Assembly: GCA_947095945.1 (NCBI GenBank)
Contig: CAMUQM010000116.1
Coordinates: 1-6,481 of the forward strand
Length of the DNA stretch: 6,481 nucleotides
Direction of reading: 5' to 3'
Source: an uncultured Prevotella sp.
Lineage (GTDB): Bacteria; Bacteroidota; Bacteroidia; Bacteroidales; Bacteroidaceae
Shown here: in pieces, positions 1-5,257 of the stretch
Numbering within the stretch: the first letter of the stretch is position 1
Layout of the letters: every line of letters starts with the position of its first letter
Program-made: the position numbers and the translations under genes
Notes under the pieces: generated by a model
What the model was told of the DNA's origin: nothing
What the model saw: only the letters and a program-made list of their open reading frames with translations
The model's database searches: none

Positions 1-273
1 TTTAGTTGACGAGTAGTCAAGTTAACGAGTTGCTTGTGTAATAAGACAGAGTAACAGAAGAACGTGTTTAGTTGACGAGTTAACGAGTAGTTAGGTAAAC
101 AAGTTACTTGATAAAAGAAAACGAATAAACCAGTTGATAGCAAACAAAACATATAATTTGTTCACTCGTCAACTGGTTTACTCGTCAACTAAACACGTTC
201 TTCTGTTACTCTGTCTTAAAACTTATCATGTCTACAAGTAACTTGTTCACTCGTCTACTCGTTAACTTGTCTA
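1..273. repeat. Inverted-repeat block built from GTTRACGAGT decamers
   Basis: The decamer GTTRACGAGT occurs on the plus strand at 5-14, 21-30, 71-80 and 79-88. Its reverse complement occurs at 164-173, 180-189, 249-258 (one mismatch) and 257-266. All left-half copies point one way and all right-half copies the other, so the block looks like two inverted copies of a unit of about 100 bp. Besides the 42-218 palindrome, 79-110 matches the reverse complement of 235-266 at 27 of 32 positions. The block abuts the stop codon of the minus-strand hydrolase gene, so it forms the 3' end of that transcript and could act as a terminator or mRNA-stabilising structure. No coding frame is convincing here. 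Similar repeats in Prevotella intergenic DNA are a recollection that I cannot verify. Confidence 0.85.
42..218. repeat. Perfect 39-bp inverted repeat with nested hairpin
   Basis: Positions 42-80 are an exact reverse complement of 180-218 (39 of 39). Inside the intervening segment, 126-137 pairs with 169-180 over 12 bp and 143-148 pairs with 157-162 over 6 bp. The whole could fold as one long branched hairpin in RNA or as a cruciform in DNA. A perfect 39-bp match in otherwise degenerate DNA suggests recent duplication-inversion or gene-conversion upkeep. No transposase or integrase gene lies beside it in the window. Confidence 0.85.
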
Positions 274-1974
274 CTACGAAGTCCTCTTGACCATGAACGA
301 GCCTAAGATGAAGGACTTTTTCTTGCGGTTGTAGACCTTGAGGGAATACATACCGTCGGACAGAGAACCGACATATAACTGGTTGTTTCTAATGGATTTA
401 GCACTCACAATGCGGAGGATAACACCCTGCAAGGAGAGGACGACATAGTGGTCGGCATCCGTAAGTTTTGCTACAGCAGGGAGGGTAAGGTTTTGACCAT
501 CATTCTCTAACAGTACAGCATGAGAAGAGGGGAGGGTTGAAGAGTTCACATTCTCCTGCAAAGCAGCCGTCTCATGGCCGTAACGATCCATACCCCTAAC
601 AGCAAAATAGAGGTTAGGATTAACATTCTTCAGCTGGAGTGTTTGCGCAGAATAGCGTGCAAAGAGCAGGTTGCGAGCATCTTCTGTATCAACTGGATAG
701 GTATAGCTGGCATATATATTATAATAAGGAGTGACTGCCTTCCACTTCAGTGTCACCGACTTATCTTCTCGACGTTCTACCAATGAGGAATTGACGGCGT
801 ATGGAGAGGCTGCCGTAGAAACTACGCCCTGCATCTTGTGAGGGAGGGAAAGGGCGGCATTAAACTGCTTCTCAAAGTCGTATACACCCTGCTTGTTGGA
901 GGTAAGGAAGTAAGAACGGAAATGAGCATGACCCACTCCGAGGTCACGACTGACATACATTTGGCGAGTCAGTTCACCCAACGTCCAATTTCCCTCACGA
1001 GGATCGAGAAAGTAAGTACCTAAACCCGTTACAATCTCACGCTTATAAGCATTCTCTACCCAGTCGGTAACAAACGGATAATAGTTGTCACCACGGAAGT
1101 ATTGCATCGGGTAAAGCTGGTCCATCAAGCCTAATCTCATCCACTCCTGCGCCTCCTGTGAAACACGATCACGTGCATTGAAATTCTTTGAACTATAACG
1201 GCTGAGGTCGGCATGCTTACCGATTGGCGAGCACGACATCTTCACCCATGGTTTAACACTTTTCACCTCGTCATGGATAGCACGAACAATGGCTGTGATA
1301 TTGCTACGACGTTGGTCGGGCGTGTCGCCACTACGATAAGAAGGGCGTGGCCAGCCGTCAGGATAGCGGATATAATCGAGGTTGATACCGTCGACATCAT
1401 ACTTTCTTACAATCTCTCCACAGATAGAAGCCAAATAAGGGGCAACACTTGGATCGGCAGGGTCGAGATAAGAACCCGTTGAATAACTTCTGATACGGAA
1501 ACCCTTTTGTGCAAGTGTTCTGCAACCCAAAGAATTCTTTGCGCCAACCGGAATTGTTGCAATCCATGCGTGAATCTCCATGCCACGTTTGTGACATTCC
1601 TCAACAGCAAAGGCAAGCGGGTCGTAGCCATAGCCCGGTGCTCTACCCTCAACGCCAGTGATACACTGGTCCCATGGCTCAATATCTGACGGATAGATCG
1701 TTGCCGCACGCACACGCGCCTGCAAAAGAACCGTGTTGATATTCGCCTTCTGGTATTTGTCGAGAATATCAATCAGTTCCTGCTTCTGCTGCTCAATACT
1801 CTCCTCCGACCGTGCATAGATCTTTGGCCAGTCAAGACTGGCAAGTGTCGTCAGCCAAACGGCACGTGTCTCTCGCTTCGGCATCCGCTTCGTGAGATAG
1901 TCAGAAAGATTCGTCTGTGCTTGTGATGTAATCGTTATTACGCAAAGGAGCGTAAATAAAAAAAGCTTCTTCAT
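274..1974 (-). CDS. Exported family-10-like glycosyl hydrolase (GHL10/DUF187, DigH-like)
   Basis: This 566-residue protein starts with a signal peptide (Lys-Lys, hydrophobic core 4-17, probable cleavage after Ser-Gln-Ala-19), so it is exported. Residues about 36-380 match the GHL10/DUF187 TIM-barrel family: RAVWLTTLASLDWP at 37-50, NTVLLQARVRA at 80-90, GYDPLAFAVEECHKRG at 116-131, DGINLDYIRYP at 195-205 and LYPMQYFRGD at 287-296. The family includes E. coli DigH (YddW), which cleaves denuded peptidoglycan glycan strands, so a cell-wall substrate is plausible but not shown. Residues about 390-475 look like a fibronectin type III domain. The last 70 residues resemble a type IX sorting domain (LSDGMYSLKVY at 538-548, GSFMVKR at 558-564). 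The ATG at 1974 is chosen because it gives the complete signal peptide. Upstream, a lone minus-strand TAATTTTG at 2128-2135 fits the -7 box but lacks a -33 partner. The gene stands alone, divergent from everything to its right. Confidence 0.9.
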   Translation of the reverse strand: MKKLFLFTLLCVITITSQAQTNLSDYLTKRMPKRETRAVWLTTLASLDWPKIYARSEESIEQQKQELIDILDKYQKANINTVLLQARVRAATIYPSDIEPWDQCITGVEGRAPGYGYDPLAFAVEECHKRGMEIHAWIATIPVGAKNSLGCRTLAQKGFRIRSYSTGSYLDPADPSVAPYLASICGEIVRKYDVDGINLDYIRYPDGWPRPSYRSGDTPDQRRSNITAIVRAIHDEVKSVKPWVKMSCSPIGKHADLSRYSSKNFNARDRVSQEAQEWMRLGLMDQLYPMQYFRGDNYYPFVTDWVENAYKREIVTGLGTYFLDPREGNWTLGELTRQMYVSRDLGVGHAHFRSYFLTSNKQGVYDFEKQFNAALSLPHKMQGVVSTAASPYAVNSSLVERREDKSVTLKWKAVTPYYNIYASYTYPVDTEDARNLLFARYSAQTLQLKNVNPNLYFAVRGMDRYGHETAALQENVNSSTLPSSHAVLLENDGQNLTLPAVAKLTDADHYVVLSLQGVILRIVSAKSIRNNQLYVGSLSDGMYSLKVYNRKKKSFILGSFMVKRTS

Positions 1975-2462
1975 ATATGAAATAATAATATACGTGAATT
2001 TGAGGGACTAAATAATCTGAGTTCAATGGGGTATAAGTATCTGTAAATTCAGTGATAATGTAATTCTACCCCTTTATCGTGTGCTCTCTAAAGAACTACA
2101 AACAGAAACCACAATAGCCACCGAGGACAAAATTACTAAATTATTTCGTATGGTAGATGACTTCTATTCGTTTTTTAATATATTGTGACGAAATACACGT
2201 TAAATCCACGCTAAAAAGCGGTTTATGCTGAATGAGGAGTGATAAAATCTGCTTTCTTCATGGAAACTATCTCTCTTTCTTTCCGATGAATATGTGGTTT
2301 TTCTCTCCTTGTAATCAAAGTCTCTTTGAAACTTTGCCACTTGAATTATTCGAATTTTCTTTACAAAACAAGCTGAAAAAAGTCCGATAACAAGGCTAAA
2401 AACGAGCATCAGCAATACTCGCGTAAACTGTTCGTTATCAAGCGTTTGTGAAACTGCATTTC
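1975..2462. other. Intergenic region, no gene supported
   Basis: About 490 bp between the hydrolase start and the 22-bp tandem array. I see no tRNA-like fold, no convincing coding frame and no insertion-sequence ends. A minus-strand frame at 2200-2415 begins with TTG and shows a hydrophobic N-terminus, but it has no family resemblance or promoter and is probably chance. The only regulatory-like string is a minus-strand TAATTTTG at 2128-2135, about 150 nt ahead of the hydrolase start and without a -33 element. Confidence 0.6.
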
Positions 2463-2573
2463 AAAAGGTGCTTAGTAAGGGTTCAAAAGGGCGTTAGTAA
2501 GAACCTTAAAGGGTACCTTTTGCAAGCCGAAAGAGCATCTTTTAGACCCCTAAAGAGCATGTATTGGTTTTGA
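2463..2573. repeat. Degenerate tandem array, five 22-bp units
   Basis: Five consecutive units start with AAAAGG, AAAAGG, AAAGGG, AAAGAG and AAAGAG at 2463, 2485, 2508, 2530 and 2552, with lengths 22, 23, 22, 22 and about 22. The units share AAARGRGC near the start, and the later ones an ATCTTTT-like centre (CCTTTTGCAAGCC at 2517-2528, ATCTTTTAGACCCC at 2538-2550). No frame through them is protein-like. The spacing of two helical turns would suit phased protein binding, but decay of a simple tandem repeat explains it equally well. I recall strings of this type from intergenic regions of oral Prevotella genomes, unverified here. Confidence 0.7.
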
Positions 2574-2681
2574 GATGAGTGAAAATAGTTTACAAACACT
2601 TTTAAACCAGAGAACAATAGCTTTTCTATTCATACTTTAATTTACCTTTTTCCATGATTTTCAAAGATTTAATTTAAAAAC

Positions 2682-2712
2682 TTGCAAGATTTAAATAAAA
2701 GAACTATCTTTG
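2682..2712 (+). promoter_or_regulatory. Bacteroidetes-type promoter (TTG - 20 nt - TATCTTTG)
   Basis: TATCTTTG at 2705-2712 fits the -7 consensus TAnnTTTG exactly, and TTG at 2682-2684 lies 20 nt upstream, the usual -33 spacing for the primary sigma factor of this phylum. Transcription would start near 2718-2720. A perfect hexamer inverted repeat, ACTATC at 2703-2708 and GATAGT at 2717-2722, brackets the -7 box and the start site and could be an operator. The likely targets are the hairpin at 2723-2760 and the small genes from 2936 onward. Confidence 0.7.
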
Positions 2713-2722
2713 TAGTGATAGT

Positions 2723-2771
2723 TTCCACCACGCCTCTTTTGAATGCGTACCAGGGTGGAACTTTTGCTTTT
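2723..2771 (+). terminator. Leader hairpin with T-tract: attenuator or end of a short RNA
   Basis: TTCCACC at 2723-2729 pairs perfectly with GGTGGAA at 2754-2760. Directly inside, ACGC at 2730-2733 pairs with GCGT at 2745-2748, leaving a 5-nt bulge on the 3' side and an 11-nt loop. The stem is followed at once by CTTTTGCTTTT (2761-2771), as in a Rho-independent terminator. It lies only a few nucleotides after the predicted start of transcription, so it would give either a tiny RNA of about 50 nt or a condition-dependent attenuator for the genes from 2936 on. Which one cannot be told from sequence. Confidence 0.55.
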
Positions 2772-2935
2772 AATACACTTATGAGTAAGCAAATAGCTTA
2801 ATAAAAGAACCAATAAATAATACATGGACTAAGAAACTATAGACCCTTCAACACATTCGACTGAATCGCTTAAAATACGAAGCGGTAAGAAAGCAGGCGC
2901 AATTTATAACACAATCTAAAATTAAATTAACAAGA

Positions 2936-2977
2936 ATGACAAATCTAAAAACAGGAGAAGTCATAACCTTCAAATAA
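2936..2977 (+). CDS. Micropeptide 1, LKTGEVITFK motif (unit 1)
   Basis: A 13-codon frame starting MTNLKTG and ending in ITFK-TAA. Its only support is resemblance to the 17-residue frame at 3257-3310: over the last 12 residues the two share L, T, G, I, T and K at matching positions, and each sits directly ahead of one of two paralogous genes. The same frame stays open leftward to 2843 (after a TAG at 2840-2842) without an ATG, so this ATG may instead lie within the tail of a longer or decayed protein. An intervening five-codon ATG frame begins at 2981. Function unknown; possibilities are a translated leader that couples initiation of the next gene, a small functional peptide, or a relic of a longer gene. 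Confidence 0.4.
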   Translation: MTNLKTGEVITFK

Positions 2978-2987
2978 CACATGAGTT

Positions 2988-3257
2988 ATGAAACGTAGTA
3001 GATTAATAATAATAATAATAAATTATATTTATCACGATAATATTTATTTGATGTCTCCAATTGTTGATTGGAATTTATTAGATGCGCTAAATAAAAATAT
3101 TCGAAATAATTATAAAAGAATTAGACCCATTTTGTTGAAATGGCAGGAAAATGGATATATAAAATTAATAGAAGATGACGACATTGTTTTTTCTTTTATT
3201 CCAGAGAAATTACCATCAAAAGAACAACTAATAGAGGAGAGCCTGAATTTCAAATAA
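2988..3257 (+). CDS. Uncharacterised 89-residue protein, paralog 1
   Basis: I do not recognise the family. The protein is paralogous to the 85-residue product encoded at 3312-3569: a hand alignment with a 1-residue and a 3-residue gap gives about 39 identities in 85. Shared blocks are MKR at the start, YIxHD at 13-17, SPI at 23-25, RIxPxL at 44-49, W52, GY at 56-57, and EKLPSKExLIEES at 73-85. Residues about 43-72 (a charged helix, then two likely strands with an acidic turn) could form a winged-helix-like fold, but that is weak inference. Five ATA codons in a row encode Ile7-Ile11, giving a hydrophobic patch too short for a clear signal peptide. Base composition is far more AT-rich than recR. 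The stop overlaps the next ATG (TAATG at 3255-3259), implying translational coupling. Confidence 0.75.
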   Translation: MKRSRLIIIIINYIYHDNIYLMSPIVDWNLLDALNKNIRNNYKRIRPILLKWQENGYIKLIEDDDIVFSFIPEKLPSKEQLIEESLNFK

Positions 3258-3310
3258 TGATTGATGAGAATGGTGAACTTGAAACAGGTAGAACAATAAC
3301 ATTAAAATAA
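3257..3310 (+). CDS. Micropeptide 2, LETGRTITLK motif (unit 2)
   Basis: A 17-codon frame (starts MIDENGE, ends TITLK-TAA) fills the gap between the two paralogous genes exactly: its ATG overlaps the preceding TAA and its own TAA ends one base before the next ATG. Its C-terminal half repeats the LxTGxxITxK pattern of the frame at 2936-2977 while the N-terminal half differs. Exact fit plus the repeated motif argue that it is translated or was recently. It could be a coupling peptide, a small peptide product, or the surviving tail of a larger gene lost between the paralogs. Nothing suggests a signal peptide or membrane segment. Confidence 0.5.
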   Translation: MIDENGELETGRTITLK

Positions 3311-3311
3311 T

Positions 3312-3569
3312 ATGAAGAGAATAAAAATTATTCGTGTATTGGCAACTTATATTTGTCATGATCCATTTGCATATAGTCCTATCTGGACATGGGATGGCTT
3401 TCCTCCAATTATATATACAGAAAGGGAAAGAATACTTCCTGTATTAAAAGAATGGGAACATAAAGGATATTTAACTTTAATATATGATGAGAAAATAGCC
3501 TTCGTCCTTAACGCAGAAAAATTACCATCAAAAGAAAAACTAATAGAAGAAAGTCGTAATATTAAATAA
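3312..3569 (+). CDS. Uncharacterised 85-residue protein, paralog 2
   Basis: Second member of the family described at 2988-3257, with no function I can assign. Landmarks are MKR at 1-3, YICHD at 13-17, SPIWTWDGFPP at 22-32, RERILPVLKEWEHKGY at 38-53, the strand-like LTLIYDEKIAFVL at 54-66, and AEKLPSKEKLIEES at 68-81, ending NIK-TAA. The helix followed by a beta-hairpin would suit a small winged-helix or nucleic-acid-binding fold; an orphan immunity or antitoxin protein is another possibility. No signal peptide is present, so it is presumably cytoplasmic. It begins one base after the 17-codon frame and is probably expressed with it from the promoter at 2682-2712. A decayed IS30 fragment follows, which may have cut off further copies. 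Confidence 0.75.
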   Translation: MKRIKIIRVLATYICHDPFAYSPIWTWDGFPPIIYTERERILPVLKEWEHKGYLTLIYDEKIAFVLNAEKLPSKEKLIEESRNIK

Positions 3570-3690
3570 AGAATTGTAGAAGTAGAAAAGAAATTAACGA
3601 AGAAAGTATGGGACTTTGCCTATAGCTGCTTTATTTGTTCAAAGACAAATCATAGATAGAAGATAACCTGCATGTTGCATGGCATAATAG

Positions 3691-3846
3691 AATATCAAAG
3701 GGGAAAAATGCAAAGAGTTAGCACGCACTGTAATATATTTGCCATCTCCATTCAAAGAGCATGTCAAGTCTATTACAACTGACAATGGGACTGAATTTGC
3801 TTGCCATGAAATGATAGGGAAAAGCCTTGGTGTCACCATCTATTTT
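3691..3846 (+). pseudogene. IS30-family transposase fragment (central DDE region)
   Basis: Reading the frame that contains codons 3712-3714, the translation gives KELARTVIYLPSPFKEH, then VKSITTDNGTEFACHE, then LGVTIYF. The ITTDNGTEF block is the second catalytic Asp region of IS30-family transposases such as IS4351 of Bacteroides. The match stops abruptly after TIYF at 3846, where the family normally continues with a DPYCSWQKG-like block; downstream codons are unrelated. The frame has a TAG at 3688-3690, but weak transposase-like codons can be traced left in shifted frames toward about 3570, so the remnant may start there. There are no intact ends, no start codon and no C-terminal catalytic Glu, so the element is dead. 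Confidence 0.8.
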
Positions 3847-3887
3847 ATAAAGAATGTCAATTTTTTCCTCATTCCAAATATTATCCT

Positions 3888-3895
3888 TACCTTTG
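3888..3895 (+). promoter_or_regulatory. Possible -7 box (TACCTTTG) for the beta-barrel gene
   Basis: TACCTTTG fits the Bacteroidetes TAnnTTTG element exactly and lies 74 nt before the ATG at 3970. The -33 region about 20 nt upstream is only T-rich (3861-3867) with no clear TTG, so the call is tentative. The predicted 5' untranslated region contains a 7-bp inverted repeat, ATTGACA at 3906-3912 and TGTCAAT at 3931-3937, that could be an operator or RNA stem. Confidence 0.4.
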
Positions 3896-3969
3896 TCTTA
3901 AGTTTATTGACATAAACCTATGGTATTACTTGTCAATCCTAAATTATTATTTATATCGTAAATATTGCT

Positions 3970-4464
3970 ATGATAAAAAGATTTATGCTGCTCGTTGCAG
4001 CAATGGTAGTGAGTATCGGTGCATTTGCACAGTTTCAAGAAGGTAAGGGCTATTTAGGTGCTTCCCTGACAGGACTTGACTTGCACTATAATGGTCAGGA
4101 CGGATTAAATTTAGGTGTGCAGGCAAAGGCTGGTTACTTCCCTTGGGATAATCTTATGGTACTGGCTACTTTTGATGCTGTACACAATGGTTCTGAGGCT
4201 GTTGCCGACCATATCAGCGTAGGTGTTGGTGGACGTTATTATATCACACAGAACGGACTCTACTTGGGTGCGGGTGTGAAACTTCTCCATGCCAACCACA
4301 ACTATAACGACCTGATGCCGGGTGTTGAGGTAGGTTATGCCTTCTTTATCAACCGTTCGGTGACGATTGAGCCTGCGCTTTACTATGACCAGTCATTCAA
4401 GACACATAACTATTCGACAGTGGGCTTGAAGCTTGGTATCGGTGTCTACCTCTTTGATGATTAA
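3970..4464 (+). CDS. Outer-membrane beta-barrel protein, eight strands
   Basis: A 164-residue precursor with a clear signal peptide: Lys3-Arg4, a hydrophobic core at 5-18 and probable cleavage after Ala-Phe-Ala-20. The mature part alternates hydrophobic and polar residues in about eight strands (roughly 27-38, 46-56, 60-71, 80-92, 96-107, 114-125, 129-140 and 150-162), with Gly- and aromatic-rich girdles and a terminal aromatic Phe162 near the end. That size and pattern fit the OmpA/OmpX-like small porin families common in Bacteroidetes. There is no C-terminal peptidoglycan-binding domain, so it is a bare barrel; ligand or role cannot be told. The ATG is fixed by the signal peptide. Its G+C is closer to recR than to the AT-rich islet before it, which marks the return to backbone DNA. 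It appears monocistronic, followed by a hairpin at 4504-4537. Confidence 0.85.
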   Translation: MIKRFMLLVAAMVVSIGAFAQFQEGKGYLGASLTGLDLHYNGQDGLNLGVQAKAGYFPWDNLMVLATFDAVHNGSEAVADHISVGVGGRYYITQNGLYLGAGVKLLHANHNYNDLMPGVEVGYAFFINRSVTIEPALYYDQSFKTHNYSTVGLKLGIGVYLFDD

Positions 4465-4503
4465 TCGAAAGGGAAGCAACTGATATTTTAAGCATTGGCT
4501 GTT

Positions 4504-4537
4504 ATATAGGGATGCACTCCGAAGTGTTTCCCTATAT
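4504..4537 (+). terminator. Hairpin between the beta-barrel gene and recR, possible terminator
   Basis: ATATAGGGA at 4504-4512 pairs perfectly with TCCCTATAT at 4529-4537. After one mismatch and a G-U pair, CACT at 4515-4518 pairs with AGTG at 4523-4526 around a CCGA loop. It starts 40 nt after the stop of the beta-barrel gene. No T-tract follows on either strand, so it may be a non-canonical terminator or a 3'-end stabiliser rather than a classic intrinsic terminator. Confidence 0.5.
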
Positions 4538-4641
4538 CTCTCCAATCAAGCGGCAGTTCCTATTGACTATTAAGCAAAGAAAAGAGGTTTGCAATAGCAA
4601 ATCGCTCTTTGAAATCTCCTACCTACGAGAATTAATTTTAA

Positions 4642-5250
4642 ATGCAACAATATCCTTCTCAACTCTTAGAACGTGCCGTAGAGGCTTTCTCACAGTTGCC
4701 GGGTGTGGGGCGTAAAACCGCTCTGCGCCTTGTTTTGCATCTGCTACGCCAGTCAACAGAAGACGTGGATAGCTTTGCCGATGCTGTCATTCGTGTGAAA
4801 CACGATGTGAAGTATTGCAAGGTGTGCCATAACATTTCCGATAACGAGGTATGCTCTATCTGTTCTGACCCACGCAGAGATGCCTCTGTGGTCTGTGTGG
4901 TAGAGAACATTCAGGACGTTATGGCGATTGAGAACACGCAGCAGTTCCATGGACTTTACCACGTCTTGGGGGGTATCATCTCTCCGATGGATGGTATCGG
5001 ACCGCACGACTTAGAGATTGAATCGCTCGTACAGCGCGTGGAAGAAGGGACTGTGAAGGAGATTATCCTTGCCCTTGCCAGTACGATGGAGGGCGACACG
5101 ACTAACTTCTATATCTCGCGCAAACTGAAAGATGCCGACGTGAAGCTGTCGGTTATCGCACGAGGTATTTCTGTTGGCGACGAACTTGAATATACTGACG
5201 AGGTGACGTTGGGCAGAAGTATTCTGAACCGCACACCTTTTGAATCTTAA
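4642..5250 (+). CDS. recR: Recombination mediator protein RecR
   Basis: The product is 202 residues, the normal RecR length. In order it has a helix-hairpin-helix region (LPGVGRKTALRL at 19-30), a four-cysteine zinc finger (Cys59, Cys62, Cys71, Cys74), a Toprim domain beginning VVCVVENIQDVMAIE at 83-97 with the invariant Glu88, and the C-terminal RecR signature (ARGISVGDELEYTDEVTLG at 173-191). RecR works with RecO and RecF to load RecA onto SSB-coated single-stranded gaps during recombinational repair in the cytoplasm. The ATG at 4642 places the first helix at the expected distance. An overlapping plus-strand frame at 4512-4715 is a shadow. The next gene starts 7 nt after the stop, so recR is probably the first gene of a transcript of at least three. 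A GCTCTTTG at 4604-4611 only loosely resembles a -7 box. Confidence 0.97.
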   Translation: MQQYPSQLLERAVEAFSQLPGVGRKTALRLVLHLLRQSTEDVDSFADAVIRVKHDVKYCKVCHNISDNEVCSICSDPRRDASVVCVVENIQDVMAIENTQQFHGLYHVLGGIISPMDGIGPHDLEIESLVQRVEEGTVKEIILALASTMEGDTTNFYISRKLKDADVKLSVIARGISVGDELEYTDEVTLGRSILNRTPFES

Positions 5251-5257
5251 AACGACT

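Noticed and set aside
1..273. Repeat block considered as a CRISPR array.
   Set aside because: The repeats are 10 bp, in both orientations, partly overlapping, and without uniform unique spacers or cas genes.
1397..1772. Long antisense and out-of-frame open frames within the hydrolase gene.
   Set aside because: The hydrolase frame has family motifs across this whole stretch; the others are shadows due to base composition.
2200..2415. Minus-strand 71-codon frame with a hydrophobic N-terminus.
   Set aside because: It begins at TTG, has no promoter or recognisable family, and the rest is low-complexity charged sequence in an AT-rich desert; chance is the simpler explanation.
2752..2761. AGGGTGGAAC resembles the start of the T-box antiterminator motif (AGGGTGGNACCGCG).
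   Set aside because: The CGCG half is missing (TTTT instead), there is no room for a specifier loop or stem I upstream of it, and T-box leaders are not typical of Bacteroidetes. The match is explained by the hairpin's 3' arm.
2781..2801. Six-codon frame (MSKQIA) as a leader peptide of the small-gene transcript.
   Set aside because: It is too short to separate from chance, contains no run of a regulatory amino acid, and has no counterpart before the second unit.
3639..3839. Minus-strand 66-codon frame opposite the IS30 remnant.
   Set aside because: The plus strand carries a recognisable transposase core here, so this is an antisense shadow.
4512..4715. Plus-strand 67-codon frame overlapping the start of recR.
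   Set aside because: It includes the hairpin at 4504-4537, overlaps the conserved RecR N-terminus in another frame and resembles no family.
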